32,971 nt of DNA from Campylobacterales bacterium (GCA_024280035.1 JAJRQV010000097.1:1-32971); one strand, 5' to 3'. Shown: positions 17,401 through 25,625, counted from the stretch's first letter. The notes: generated from the letters alone by a model not told the origin. Translations and numbers: made by a program.

Positions 17401-17433
17401 GACAGATGGTTACGTCAATGGTATGAACATTAA
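14404..17433 (+). CDS. RND (AcrB/HAE1-like) efflux transporter
   Basis: This 1009-residue inner-membrane protein has the duplicated RND layout. TM1 (IKRPITTLMYVLTLVIFGLM) is followed by a large periplasmic loop, then TM2-6 including the proton-relay GIIIDDAIVVIENI with two aspartates. A second loop and TM8-12, with GMVGKNAVLLVDFAN carrying the conserved lysine, complete it. It exports hydrophobic compounds from membrane or periplasm using the proton gradient, working with the adaptor and TolC protein of this operon. Substrates cannot be predicted. The frame is intact and the length is normal. Being last in a TetR-controlled operon, its function depends on whether the tolC stop is real or another TolC serves. 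Confidence 0.95.
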   Translation: MYKLAIKRPITTLMYVLTLVIFGLMSFKSMPSALFPNIDFPIVTIKTIYQGAESSTIESQITDKIEEAVSRIGGIDSITSTSSEGVSVVTVKFFLERDINEATNDVRDKVSAVKLPKDAESPLVSKLDIGGAPIINIFLTANHNNIQELMLFADEKVKPILEKINGVGAINILGYKDREIKIFPDPKLLNKFGITISELNAIVARENVKIDGGKLISDKKEYILKTEADALTVLDLKNIKIKNNIKLQDIALVTDNLSDAKTYASYNGKEGVMLEIQKISGTNTIDIIKKVKKTIPVLRSLAGENFSVETLNDTSTYIIISLEHVKFDLIYGAFLAVIIVFFFLRNMTITLVSALSIPASIYGTFALMDYMGFDLNKMTLIGLTLAIGIIIDDAIVVIENIYKKMESGMDKWEASIEGTKEMAFTILAISAMLLAVFIPVSFMSGIVGKFFESFAMTVGFAIIISYTVALSFIPSLSSRVLDKNESRFYNFTEPFFIRLESMYEKILKTVLRFKLSTLFLVFLLFFASLSLFPRIGMDFIPKEDMAEFEIKVKAPADISLQEMIQRSKEVEALISKNKNVLYTTLNVGYNSVHEKNKSLIYVKLSEKEKRKLKQEEIIQNFRTGIKGKFKDLFITAAAVPVIKGAGVSVPYQIVLKSDSFKDLQEGTKELTHYLSQKKGFVDIDTNLDDGKPQININIIRSNANRLGISASDIAQAIAIAFSSDLEISYFEEDGKQYNITLRFDDKNRVELEDIKKIQLRTQEGDLVYLDGLVDFTKSQSLASIYHFDRQRQVTIYADLFGLDLGGALSYTREKIDKLLPKNVSYRFTGFAEEMEKTAKAFGVAIGLSVILMFIILAILYESLVQPIIIMMALPLSIIGVMLALFISGEHFSLFVMIGFMLLMGMVGKNAVLLVDFANDAIHKGKNADEALIEAGEKRLRPILMTTVAMVFAMLPLALGNGAGSEVKAPMAISIIGGLLSSMILTLLIVPVMYKLINPLDRWLRQWYEH

Positions 17434-17572
17434 ACAGCTGTTAAAAGTGTATTGAGCTTAAGAGATTAATACAATTTGTTTAACTTACTTTTTACTTTCA
17501 TACCTTACCATTGCAAAAAGTTTGAAGTGCTCTCAAAATACAGACACTTCATCTCATTTTGAAGGAAACACA

Positions 17573-18028
17573 TTGAACTTATTTACAACACCCGGGAAAT
17601 TCGGGGTAAGACCTCCTGTGACAAAACCAAACCCTGAATTTTTACAAGAACTGACTGAAGAGGGTTTTAGAGAACTGGTTAGCAATCATTATGAACTTTT
17701 AAAAGAGAGTGATATTGCACATCTTTTTCCTGTTAATGATGAAAAAGAGTTTGCAGATGCCAAAAAACATGCTGCAGATTTTATGATTCAAATTTGTGGG
17801 GGACCAAGACATTTTGAAGCATCAAGAGGAGCACCTAGAATGGTCGGAAGACATGAACCTTTTGCCATTACAGAAAGTGCACGTTTACGCTGGTTAGAGT
17901 GTTATGCGATGCTTCTTCCAGGGCTATCAAATAAGGTATCTAATGAAAACATTCAATCCTTTTGGGATTACCTTAATGTTTTTTCTCAATGGATGGTGAA
18001 CACCCAAGGATTTACTGCAAAACAGTAA
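17573..18028 (+). CDS. Truncated globin, group II (TrHbO)-like
   Basis: I choose the TTG at 17573-17575 because GAAGGA lies six bases upstream. The frame is open further upstream to a TTG at 17522, but without a ribosome site there. The 151-residue product contains ICGGPRHFEASRGAPRMVGRHEPFAI, matching the group II truncated haemoglobin pattern (GGP...RG.P..R.RH..F), with the proximal-histidine region and a Trp in the following helix (LRWLECYAML). Such globins bind O2 or NO; in Campylobacterota relatives serve nitrosative-stress or oxygen handling. The specific role here is inference. It stands alone between the acrB stop and a strong terminator-like hairpin at 18138-18166, so it is probably monocistronic. 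An inverted pair GAAGTG...CACTTC (17524-17550) sits just upstream. Confidence 0.82.
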   Translation: MNLFTTPGKFGVRPPVTKPNPEFLQELTEEGFRELVSNHYELLKESDIAHLFPVNDEKEFADAKKHAADFMIQICGGPRHFEASRGAPRMVGRHEPFAITESARLRWLECYAMLLPGLSNKVSNENIQSFWDYLNVFSQWMVNTQGFTAKQ

Positions 18029-18137
18029 AATGCTACTAAAAGAGTCTCTAAACTAAGAAAGTAAGCCTTAATTAAAATGCTCTTCTTCTTTAGACTCTAC
18101 TCTTTATATAAGAGCTTGAAACAGAGCTTGTCTTCAT

Positions 18138-18166
18138 GATAAAAAAGAGCTCAACTCTTTTTTATC
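18138..18166. terminator. Strong hairpin between globin and ilvE
   Basis: GATAAAAAAGAG pairs perfectly with CTCTTTTTTATC around a 5-nt CTCAA loop. The T-rich right arm makes it a plausible rho-independent terminator for the globin transcript. It lies 53 bases before the ilvE ATG. Confidence 0.7.
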
Positions 18167-18218
18167 CCTTTTTGGATAATATATCTAACTTTTTAATAAA
18201 CTATTTTAGGAATACTAA

Positions 18219-19142
18219 ATGAACGAAGCCAAATATATTTGGAAAAATGGCGAAATGTTGCCTTGGTTTGAAGCACAAACCCATGTTTTATCACACACCT
18301 TACACTATGGAAACGGTGTAATTGAAGGAACTAAGGCTTATAAAACAGCTAAGGGTTATGCAATTTTTAGACTTCAAGAACATACTGAACGTCTTTTAGA
18401 ATCTGCGAAGATGACACTTATTGACATCCCTTACTCCGTAGAAGAATTGAATAAGGCTCAAATCAACCTACTAAAAGCAAATAAATTTGAAGGTGATAAT
18501 GTTTATATTCGTCCTTTCTCTTACTTAGGTTACGGGCAGATGGGAATTTATCATAAAGAAGCTCCTGTTGACACGGTGATTGCATCTTGGGAATGGGGTG
18601 CATACCTTGGTGAAGAAGGGCTTAAAAGTGGCATCCGTCTAAAGGTAGCTTCAATGACAAGACCTGCAAATACTTCGAGCATGGGTAAGGCAAAAGCAAC
18701 AGCAAATTACCTTAACTCTCAAATGGCAAAGTTTGAAGCCATTGACTGTGGTTATGATGAGGCACTGCTTCTTGATGACCAAGGGTATGTAGCTGAAGCA
18801 AGTGGCGCTTGTTTTTTTATGGTTTATAAGGGACAGTTGATTTCTCCTCCTAATGATAACTCTTTAGAATCAATTACACAAAAAACAGTCATTGAACTGG
18901 CTAATGATATGGGTATGGAAGTGGTACGTCGTCGTATCACTAGAGAAGAGATTTATATTGCAGACGAAGCTTTTTTAACAGGAACTGCGGCTGAGATTAC
19001 ACCTATTCGTGAGATTGACGCACGTGTAATTGGTTGTGGTTCACGTGGACCAATAACGGAAAAAATTCAAAGTACTTACTTTGACGTTGTTTTTGGACGT
19101 AACACAAAATACGAACATTATCTAACATATATAGACGCCTAA
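18219..19142 (+). CDS. ilvE: Branched-chain amino acid aminotransferase
   Basis: This 307-residue fold-type IV PLP enzyme shows LHYGNGVIEGTKAY near residue 28, the Schiff-base lysine K159 in GKAKATANYLNS, LLLDDQGYVAEASGACFF, and FLTGTAAEITPIREID near the end. It transfers the amino group between glutamate and the oxo-acids of Leu, Ile and Val, the last step of their synthesis, in the cytosol. AGGAAT lies just before the ATG. Length and motif order are normal for IlvE. It is followed by an SPFH gene on the same strand after 96 bases containing a short hairpin, so co-transcription is possible. Confidence 0.95.
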   Translation: MNEAKYIWKNGEMLPWFEAQTHVLSHTLHYGNGVIEGTKAYKTAKGYAIFRLQEHTERLLESAKMTLIDIPYSVEELNKAQINLLKANKFEGDNVYIRPFSYLGYGQMGIYHKEAPVDTVIASWEWGAYLGEEGLKSGIRLKVASMTRPANTSSMGKAKATANYLNSQMAKFEAIDCGYDEALLLDDQGYVAEASGACFFMVYKGQLISPPNDNSLESITQKTVIELANDMGMEVVRRRITREEIYIADEAFLTGTAAEITPIREIDARVIGCGSRGPITEKIQSTYFDVVFGRNTKYEHYLTYIDA

Positions 19143-19197
19143 GGAGCAAAAGCCCCTCAGGCTGCGCTAACACTCAGTTCACCTCAACGGTGTGCTC

Positions 19198-19213
19198 AAA
19201 CGCCTCGGCGTTT
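19198..19213. terminator. Short GC hairpin between ilvE and SPFH gene
   Basis: AAACGCC-TC-GGCGTTT is a perfect 7-bp stem with a short loop, followed by AACTTAATTT. It may attenuate read-through from ilvE. The AAGGAA ribosome site of the next gene lies 13 bases further on. Confidence 0.45.
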
Positions 19214-19238
19214 AACTTAATTTAATAAGGAAATTAAA

Positions 19239-20306
19239 ATGGCAACAGATATGAATGACTACTTCAACAAAAAGAAAAAAACTGGTGGTAATGGTGGCGG
19301 TGGTTTTCCACCAAAGGGTCCAAAAGCTCCAAACTTTGACTTTAACTTCAAAGGTTCAGGCTTTGTTTACTTTATTGTAGGTTTAGTTGTTCTTTTAATG
19401 TTAGCAAAACCTTTTACAATTGTTGAAGAGGGTCAACGTGGTATCCTTTCAACTAATGGTAAATATGAGGCCAATGCACTTCTACCAGGGCTTCACTTTA
19501 TTGTTCCTATTATTCAAAGAGTTTATTTGGTAGATACAAAGGTACGTATTATTAATTATGCCGACAGAATTGAACGTTCTTCAGTAACAGGCGAAGGTCT
19601 TACTGTTAAACCAGCAATTACTGTTCTTGATAAACGTGGTCTTCCTGTTGGAATTGAGATGACTGTGCAGTATAGACTAAATGCAATGAATGCAGCACAA
19701 ACAATCTCTAACTGGGGTTTTACATGGGAAGAGAAAATTGTTAATCCTGTTGTTCGTGATGTTGTTCGTAATGTTGTAGGTAAATATGATGCTGAGTCAC
19801 TACCTACTAAACGTAATGAGATTGCAGATGCTATTGAAGTTGGTATTTCAAAAAGTATTGATGGACTTGAAAATTCACCAGCACAACTTGAATCAGTTCA
19901 ACTTAGAGAAATTATTCTTCCTGTAAAAGTTAAAGAACAAATTGAGAGAGTTCAGTTAGCTAAACAACAGGTTGAGCAAGCACAACAAGAAGTTGAACGT
20001 GCTAAACAAGATGCTTTCAAACGTGAAGAGACAGAACGTGGTAAGGCAAATGCTATTAAAATTGAAGCCGAAGGTGCAGCCGCAGCAATCACAATTAAAG
20101 CAAAAGCACAAGCAGCTGCTAATAAAGTTATCTCACAATCGCTTACCACTAAACTTATTCAGTTAGAACAAATTAAGATTCAAGGTAAGTTTAATGATGC
20201 ACTTCGTGAAAACAAAGATGCAAAAATCTTCTTAACACCTGGTGGGTCAACACCAAATATCTGGGTTGATATGAAAGATAAACAACAGCGTACTACAGCT
20301 CAATAA
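19239..20306 (+). CDS. SPFH/prohibitin-family membrane protein (HflK/HflC-like)
   Basis: The 355-residue protein has a Gly/Lys-rich cytosolic start (KKKKTGGNGGGGFPP), one transmembrane helix at ~41-60 (GFVYFIVGLVVLLMLA), and an SPFH/PHB domain at ~62-230 (VEEGQRGILSTNGKYEANALLPGLHFIVP). A long Glu/Gln/Ala-rich coiled coil follows at ~230-300 (EQIERVQLAKQQVEQAQQEVERAKQ). Prohibitin-like proteins form large ring assemblies that organise membrane domains or control FtsH protease; which applies here cannot be told. No hflK partner or ftsH is adjacent, so it is a single-copy prohibitin type and not an HflKC pair. AAGGAA precedes the ATG. Confidence 0.9.
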   Translation: MATDMNDYFNKKKKTGGNGGGGFPPKGPKAPNFDFNFKGSGFVYFIVGLVVLLMLAKPFTIVEEGQRGILSTNGKYEANALLPGLHFIVPIIQRVYLVDTKVRIINYADRIERSSVTGEGLTVKPAITVLDKRGLPVGIEMTVQYRLNAMNAAQTISNWGFTWEEKIVNPVVRDVVRNVVGKYDAESLPTKRNEIADAIEVGISKSIDGLENSPAQLESVQLREIILPVKVKEQIERVQLAKQQVEQAQQEVERAKQDAFKREETERGKANAIKIEAEGAAAAITIKAKAQAAANKVISQSLTTKLIQLEQIKIQGKFNDALRENKDAKIFLTPGGSTPNIWVDMKDKQQRTTAQ

Positions 20307-20542
20307 TATACTGTAGTGTGAAGGGGTAATAGGACACTCGTTTCACTCGCTAAGGGTGAATGCACAGAGGCAGAGCCTTGTCGCTTTGCGATAAAATAGT
20401 ACGCTGTTAACATGACTGATTAAATAAGGTAATGAACTTAGTCACGGGGGCATAACTTTAATTTTCAATGCTGAGCATTAAAAATTTAAGCTGTGTTCCC
20501 CTTCATCTAAACTACCAAATTTCCAAATTAAAAGAAAACAAT

Positions 20543-21223
20543 ATGCAAAATACACTAAATAAAATAGACTGGGAAAAGTCTGAACTCCTCCCCGTAATTG
20601 TCCAAGAGATCGAAACAAATGAAGTTTTGATGATGGCTTACATGAATAAAGAAGCACTTGAACTCTCATTAACTACAAAAATAGCACACTATTTCTCACG
20701 CTCTAAACAACGTATTTGGAAAAAAGGTGAAACTTCTGGTCATACCCAAGATATCTCTGAATTCCTACTCGATTGTGATAATGACACCCTTCTGATTAAA
20801 GTTAAACAAGAGGGTGTTGCTTGTCATACCGGTCGTAAATCATGTTTTTTTACTAATATTGAAACAGGTAAAGCAATCTCTAAAATTGAAGTCAACTCGG
20901 CAGAAATGTACGGTGTTATTGATGAACTTTACCATATCATACTTGAACGTAAGAGTGCAGACCCTGAAATCTCATGGACAGCTAAGCTTTTTTCAAAGGG
21001 TGAAAATACTATCCTTAAAAAGATTGTTGAAGAGGCAGGTGAATTCTGTTTTGCTGTCAAAGATGATGATGAAAAAGAGATTATTTATGAAGCCGCTGAT
21101 ATGGTTTATCATACTATGGTTGCCTTAGCTCTTAAAAATATCTCGCCCGATAGAATCAAACAAGAGTTAGCCAGACGTTTTAATATGAGTGGTATTAGTG
21201 AAAAGAATGCTCGCAAGGATTAA
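20543..21223 (+). CDS. hisIE: Bifunctional phosphoribosyl-AMP cyclohydrolase / phosphoribosyl-ATP pyrophosphatase
   Basis: I start at the ATG 20543 (MQNTLNKIDWEKSELLPVIVQ) because this is where HisI homology begins. The frame is open to an ATG at 20468, adding 25 residues without family character. The HisI domain (~1-110) has MAYMNKEAL, GETSGH, DCDNDTLL and GVACHTGRKSCFF, supplying Zn/Mg-binding cysteines and aspartates. The HisE domain (~130-220) shows WTAKLF, IVEEAGEFCFAVKDDDEKEIIYEAADMVYH, the MazG-like acidic helices. The fused enzyme performs steps 2 and 3 of histidine synthesis. No other his genes are nearby. A hairpin terminator follows the stop. Confidence 0.93.
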   Translation: MQNTLNKIDWEKSELLPVIVQEIETNEVLMMAYMNKEALELSLTTKIAHYFSRSKQRIWKKGETSGHTQDISEFLLDCDNDTLLIKVKQEGVACHTGRKSCFFTNIETGKAISKIEVNSAEMYGVIDELYHIILERKSADPEISWTAKLFSKGENTILKKIVEEAGEFCFAVKDDDEKEIIYEAADMVYHTMVALALKNISPDRIKQELARRFNMSGISEKNARKD

Positions 21224-21228
21224 AAGCT

Positions 21229-21253
21229 AAGGCTTCCTTCGTGAAGCTTTTTT
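21229..21253 (+). terminator. Rho-independent terminator after hisIE
   Basis: AAGGCTTC and GAAGCTTT pair (8 bp with one G-U) around CTTCGT and are followed by a run of T, starting six bases after the hisIE stop. Confidence 0.75.
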
Positions 21254-21313
21254 CTATCAATTTCCCTATTTTTGGAACTATTTTTGCTTAAAGAAAAGCA
21301 ATAAAGGTAGTAT

Positions 21314-21838
21314 ATGAACGGTATTAAAGCATCATTTCAATCATTTATTGCCACACTCCATACCTATGATTACATTATTTTTGCTATCTCTGGTGGACTT
21401 TTTTTACTTTTACTTCTTTTGGCAATTTTATTACGTGGAAAAGTTTTTCTCTCTTTAATTTTCGTTTTTTTAGGTTTTAGCATTCTTGTAGCCGGTCCAA
21501 TTTTTGGATATAACTATATACATACACTTCTTTATAAAACTGAAATTAGTGATTTACAAATCAAAAGACTTGAATTTTCTGAAGCCTTAGTCATTAAAGG
21601 AAAACTAACCAACTTAGGAAAACAGACCTTCCATCAATGTAAGATTACATCAATAGCCTACAAAGGAGCGACAAATTTTTTAGAAGAGATTGTTTTACCA
21701 TTAAAACCCTTTAAAAAAATGTCGATTTTTAAAACAGAAGAGTTAGATGTTAATCAAAGCCTAAAATTTAAAATGATTTTAGAACCGTTTACCTACTCAA
21801 AAGAGTACAATATTTCAGTAAAGGCTAACTGTTTATGA
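21314..21838 (+). CDS. DUF2393 family membrane protein (first of tandem pair)
   Basis: This 174-residue protein has two N-terminal transmembrane helices (~20-40 IIFAISGGLFLLLLLLAILL and ~45-68 VFLSLIFVFLGFSILVAGPI). A beta-rich extracytoplasmic or cytoplasmic domain follows (ISDLQIKRLEFSEALVIKGKLTNLGKQTFHQCKITS). This is the layout of DUF2393 proteins, found in tandem in Campylobacterota; function unknown. The second copy starts within its stop codon (ATGA at 21835-21838), so the pair is translationally coupled. The ATG has an AAGG-containing leader (AATAAAGGTAGTATATG). Confidence 0.8.
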   Translation: MNGIKASFQSFIATLHTYDYIIFAISGGLFLLLLLLAILLRGKVFLSLIFVFLGFSILVAGPIFGYNYIHTLLYKTEISDLQIKRLEFSEALVIKGKLTNLGKQTFHQCKITSIAYKGATNFLEEIVLPLKPFKKMSIFKTEELDVNQSLKFKMILEPFTYSKEYNISVKANCL

Positions 21839-22390
21839 GCACTTATTTTACTTCTTGGCACTGGATAGCCGTTGCTATTTTAACCATACTTTTTTTTTGT
21901 TTTAACCCTCATGTCTTTAAAAGAGAAAAATACAAAAAATATATTATCAATGATTTTTGCCTCCTTTTTAGTTCTTGTAACAGCAGGAGCATTTACTATT
22001 ATGGCACTTGATAAGTACACAAAAAAAGCAACATTGTATGGGGTAAAAAACACGCGTATTTTAAGAAACGAGACCATTGTATTTACTGGTTTTGTTAAAA
22101 ATAAGGGAGATTTTACTATTGGTAAAATCACACTAAAGGTTAAACTCGTTAATAAGGGTCATGTTACGGGAAATGTAAAAGGGGGGAGTTTTTATAAACC
22201 CAGTGGTATATTTGACTTTTTTAGCTCTTTAGGAAAGCAAAAAACACGTATTAAACCTCAAAAAGTTGAACGAGATTATATTGTTGCTAAGATGCTTAAA
22301 CCTGGAAAAGCCACTTTCTTTAGAGTTGAAATGCCTTATCCTCCCTATTTCAAACACGTCTCTGAGTTTACCTCAATTACTGCTCATTAG
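21835..22390 (+). pseudogene. DUF2393 family membrane protein (second copy), frameshifted at a T9 run
   Basis: The coupled ATG at 21835 reads MSTYFTSWHWIAVAILTILFF, the start of a first transmembrane helix, then shifts at the T9 run 21890-21898 and ends in a TGA soon after. With eight T the frame continues V-L-T-L-M-S-L-K-E-K-N and the second helix (ILSMIFASFLVLVTAGAFTIMAL) into a full 184-residue protein resembling its upstream neighbour. The open frame from the ATG at 21911 (159 residues) has no ribosome site and would lack the first helix. The T9 run could be a phase-variable switch, a mutation or a sequencing error; runs this long can also allow transcriptional slippage. Confidence 0.8.
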
Positions 22391-22400
22391 AATCAGCTTT

Positions 22401-22498
22401 GCTTAGGGTGAAGGGTGAAGGGTGAAGGGTGAAGGGAAACTTGTCAGTTTTAAACTTATATTACTCTTAACTCTTGCTCTTCCTCATCACCCCTAAGC
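22401..22498. repeat. Convergent-gene hairpin with 7-bp tandem repeat
   Basis: Left arm GCTTAGGGTGA (22401-22411) faces TCACCCCTAAGC (22487-22498), 11 pairs with one bulged base, between the convergent DUF2393 and radical SAM genes. Within the left side the unit AGGGTGA repeats 4.6 times (22405-22436). It may serve as a bidirectional terminator; the repeat is a simple-sequence expansion. Confidence 0.7.
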
Positions 22499-22535
22499 GA
22501 AGCCTTCCCTTTCCTCTTCACCTAAGGGCATAGCC

Positions 22536-23498
22536 TTAATACTTAAGCCCTATCTTTTTTAGTTCTGCATTAATATGACGAACTTGAGCATTTCTATCTC
22601 GACACCAATCTGGTGCGATTAACGAGTCATCATCTATACCCGCAGTAATTCTTTGAACACTTACCTGCTCAGGTTTCATCTTAATGGACTCCATTAAAAC
22701 ATCTAAATACAGCTCTTCTGAAATTGGTTCAAAATCACCCCGATTATATTCATTAGCTAAGGCTGTTCTTTTTGTGACATACAAAGGATGATATTTAACC
22801 GAATCAATTCCCCATTCATAAGCTTTTTTCGCTGTTTCTAACATCATCTCTCTGTCTTCACCTGGCAGACCAAAAATAAGATGGCCACAAACATTTAAAC
22901 CTAATGCCTTAGACTTTATAATAAGGTCTTTAACATTTTGACTGTCATGCCCACGATTAATACGCTCTAAGGTCTCATCATAAATAGATTGAATACCAAA
23001 CTCTATCCATATCTCTTTTGTTTTATTTAACTCAGCTAAGTATGCTAAGGTCTCATCTGTAACCGAGTCCGAACGCGTACCCACACTTAAACCTACAACA
23101 TCATCTAAGGATAAGGCTCTATCATACAGAGCTTTTAAGGTATCAAAGGGAGCATAAGTATTGGTAAAGGACTGAAAATATACTAAAAACTTTTTAGCCC
23201 CATATTCACGCTTAGACTTACTTTTTATAACTTCAAACTGTTTTTCAAGTTGAAGCAGCTGTTTCTGTAAATTTGGGTTCTCTTTTGACTCAAGGTTTAA
23301 ATGAAAACCTTTTAACTCTTGAACCTCTCCTAAACTTGGAGAAAAAGAGTCATTTTCACAAAAGGTACATCCCCCACGAGCAACTGTTCCATCAATGTTT
23401 GGACAGGTGAATCCAGAAATAGATATGGGTGCTTTATAAACTTTTTCTTGGAACTTTTCTTTTAGATATATTCCAAATGTATAGACTTGTTGATTCAT
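22536..23498 (-). CDS. TIGR01212 family radical SAM protein (YhcC-like)
   Basis: I start at the ATG 23496-23498 (MNQQVYTFGIYLKEKF), one base after the purF TAA; the frame is open 63 bases further upstream inside purF, without family character. The 320-residue protein carries the cysteine cluster CPNIDGTVARGGCTFCEN, of which the later cysteines bind the 4Fe-4S cluster. It also has VGLSVGTRSDSV, WIEFGIQSIYDETLERINRGHD and HLIFGLPGEDREMM, the B12-independent elongator/HemN-like radical SAM barrel. The reaction of this family is not settled by sequence (YhcC relatives are linked to nitrogen/amino acid metabolism). It is the last gene of a dapB-purF-radical SAM unit. Confidence 0.88.
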   Translation of the reverse strand: MNQQVYTFGIYLKEKFQEKVYKAPISISGFTCPNIDGTVARGGCTFCENDSFSPSLGEVQELKGFHLNLESKENPNLQKQLLQLEKQFEVIKSKSKREYGAKKFLVYFQSFTNTYAPFDTLKALYDRALSLDDVVGLSVGTRSDSVTDETLAYLAELNKTKEIWIEFGIQSIYDETLERINRGHDSQNVKDLIIKSKALGLNVCGHLIFGLPGEDREMMLETAKKAYEWGIDSVKYHPLYVTKRTALANEYNRGDFEPISEELYLDVLMESIKMKPEQVSVQRITAGIDDDSLIAPDWCRDRNAQVRHINAELKKIGLKY

Positions 23499-23499
23499 T

Positions 23500-24855
23500 T
23501 TAAAAAAGATAGTCCCCAGTAAAACAGGCTGTACAATACTCAGAGTTTTTAGAATCAACACTTCGCATTAAGGCATCTTGTGTCAAATAAGCCAAAGAGT
23601 CCGCACCCATAAACTCACACATCTCTTTATTACTCATATTTGCTGCCAGTAAATTTTCTTTATCAGGCGTATCAACACCATAATAACAAGGGTCTGTTGT
23701 TGGAGGTGAAGAGATACGCATATGTACCTCTAAGGCACCCGCCTCTTTTAACATTCTTACAATTCTTTTTGAAGTCGTTCCACGTACAATAGAGTCATCA
23801 ATTACAATCAGTTTTTTACCCTTAATTAAAGACATAATAGGAGAAAGTTTCATCTTCACTTTTAAATCACGCATCTCTTGAGTTGGTTCAATAAAGGTAC
23901 GTCCAATGTAATGATTACGCATAATTCCCATCTCAAAAGGAATTCCACTTGCCTGTGAATAACCAAGTGCAGCAGGAATTCCGCCATCAGGAACAGGGAC
24001 TACCATATCTGCTTCTACAGGCTCAATTTTAGCTAACTCTGCACCCATATTTTTACGCATAGCATACACATTCTTTTCAAATACATCCGAATCAGGACGT
24101 GCAAAATAAACATACTCAAAAACACAATGTTTAGGTGTTGGCTCAAAAATCTGAATAGATTGTGGTGCTTTGCCTTTTTCAAAAATCAGAAGTTCACCCG
24201 GTTTAACATCACGAATAAACTCTGCTCCAATAAGATCAAAGGCACAGGTTTCAGAAGAGACAATATAACCATCACCTACCCTTCCTAAACTTAAAGGACG
24301 AAGCCCATGAGGATCACGCATTGCAAACATTTTTTGTCGGCTTAAAAAGACTAAAGAGTAGGCACCTTGAATCTTTTTAACCCCATCAATAATTCTGTCC
24401 AGAAGTTTATCTTCATCTGACTTTGCAATCAGATGTATTAAGTTTTCTGTATCCATAAAGGTTTGAAAAATAGCACCTTTTTTAATAAGAGCATCACGAA
24501 TCTCTTGAGCATTAGTAAGGTTTCCATTATGAACAATTGCCATCTCACCAAGGTCATAACGTGCAAAAACAGGTTGTGCATCAAGCGTAGACTCTTCTCC
24601 TGCTGTTGAGTAACGGTTATGCCCAATAGCCGCCTTACCCGAAAGTGTTTTTAGTTTATCATCATTAAAAACTTGAGATACAAGACCTCTGTCTTTAATC
24701 ATATGCACCTTTCCGCCATCAGCCGAAGCGATACCACAGGCTTCTTGCCCACGATGTTGCATAGAATGAAGAGAAAAGTACGCCAGTTTTGATGCCTCAT
24801 CATGGTTAAAAATCCCTACTACTGCACACTCTTCATTAAGTTGTCTCTCTACCAT
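23500..24855 (-). CDS. purF: Amidophosphoribosyltransferase
   Basis: This 451-residue class II glutamine amidotransferase is the first committed enzyme of purine synthesis, making phosphoribosylamine from PRPP and glutamine. A nine-residue propeptide (MVERQLNEE) precedes the catalytic Cys10 (CAVVGIFNHDEA), and MQHRGQEACGIA follows. The PRPP-binding motif is VIDDSIVRGTTSKRIV, with a flexible loop ahead of it. C-terminal cysteines (EYCTACFTGDYLF and others) match the 4Fe-4S-containing type as in Bacillus PurF. Its ATG overlaps the dapB stop (TAATG), so translation is coupled. The radical SAM gene begins one base after its stop. Confidence 0.96.
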   Translation of the reverse strand: MVERQLNEECAVVGIFNHDEASKLAYFSLHSMQHRGQEACGIASADGGKVHMIKDRGLVSQVFNDDKLKTLSGKAAIGHNRYSTAGEESTLDAQPVFARYDLGEMAIVHNGNLTNAQEIRDALIKKGAIFQTFMDTENLIHLIAKSDEDKLLDRIIDGVKKIQGAYSLVFLSRQKMFAMRDPHGLRPLSLGRVGDGYIVSSETCAFDLIGAEFIRDVKPGELLIFEKGKAPQSIQIFEPTPKHCVFEYVYFARPDSDVFEKNVYAMRKNMGAELAKIEPVEADMVVPVPDGGIPAALGYSQASGIPFEMGIMRNHYIGRTFIEPTQEMRDLKVKMKLSPIMSLIKGKKLIVIDDSIVRGTTSKRIVRMLKEAGALEVHMRISSPPTTDPCYYGVDTPDKENLLAANMSNKEMCEFMGADSLAYLTQDALMRSVDSKNSEYCTACFTGDYLF

Positions 24856-25625
24856 TAATCTAATCCTAAACAGTCTGATATATTATATAAACCAGCATCT
24901 TGTGATACTAGCCATTTTGAAGCACGTAAAGCACCCTTTGAGAAGGTATGACGTGATGTTGCCGTGTGATTCATTTCAATAAACTCACCATCATTATAAA
25001 AGCCTACCGTATGGCGACCTACAATGTCCCCACCGCGAAGTGCCATTACTGCAATCTCATCTTTAGTTCTTTCGCCAATATTCCCATTACGCCCACTTAC
25101 GCGCACTTTTTCTAGGTCAAGTTCACGGCCTTTAGCCGCAGATTCTGCAAGGGTTAATGCTGTACCTGAAGGTGCATCTTTTTTATGTTTGTGGTGCATT
25201 TCAACTACTTCAATATCAAAACCTTCAAGTACACGTGAGGCTTGTTCAACTAATTTAGAAAGCACTGCAACACCTAAAGACATATTAGTTGCGTAAAGAA
25301 TTGGCATCTTTTCACTGGCATCTTTCATCAGGTTAAATTGATGGAGTTCTAAACCTGTTGTTGCAATAACAAGTGGTTTTGGGTTTTCTAATGCTTTTTC
25401 TAATAAGGCTTGTGTTGCATCAGGCAAAGAGAAATCAATAATAACATCACATGCCTTTAAAAAAGTTTCTAAATCATTCGTCACTAAAGCACTGGGATCA
25501 ATTGCAAAATCCAGTTTATTACGAACATACACTGCTGAAAGTGTTAATGTCTCTTCTGTTTTCAGGTCTTCTAAAAGAAGTTTACCCACACGACCTGTTC
25601 CACCATATACACCAACTTTAATCAT
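24855..25625 (-). CDS. dapB: 4-hydroxy-tetrahydrodipicolinate reductase
   Basis: This 256-residue protein has the Rossmann start [34 protein letters not shown], and the catalytic/substrate loop [16 protein letters not shown] (active-site His and Lys). It reduces the dihydrodipicolinate precursor with NAD(P)H on the way to meso-diaminopimelate and lysine, supplying peptidoglycan. It is the first gene of the dapB-purF-radical SAM unit, with AGAGAG before its ATG and an upstream A/T-rich promoter region. Length and motifs are normal. Confidence 0.96.
   Translation of the reverse strand: MIKVGVYGGTGRVGKLLLEDLKTEETLTLSAVYVRNKLDFAIDPSALVTNDLETFLKACDVIIDFSLPDATQALLEKALENPKPLVIATTGLELHQFNLMKDASEKMPILYATNMSLGVAVLSKLVEQASRVLEGFDIEVVEMHHKHKKDAPSGTALTLAESAAKGRELDLEKVRVSGRNGNIGERTKDEIAVMALRGGDIVGRHTVGFYNDGEFIEMNHTATSRHTFSKGALRASKWLVSQDAGLYNISDCLGLD

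Noticed and set aside
17522-17572. Upstream TTG start of the globin
   Set aside because: No ribosome site there, whereas GAAGGA precedes the TTG at 17573 at a good distance and globin-like sequence begins after it.
20468-20542. N-terminal extension of HisIE from ATG 20468
   Set aside because: The 25 extra residues do not look like HisI, and the second ATG matches the usual family start.
22405-22436. 7-bp repeats as a CRISPR array
   Set aside because: Unit is far too short and has no spacers; it is a simple tandem repeat, and no cas genes are present.
23499-23561. Upstream start for the radical SAM gene at 23561
   Set aside because: The extra 21 residues overlap purF and are unlike the family; the ATG at 23498 lies just after the purF stop and begins the homologous sequence.
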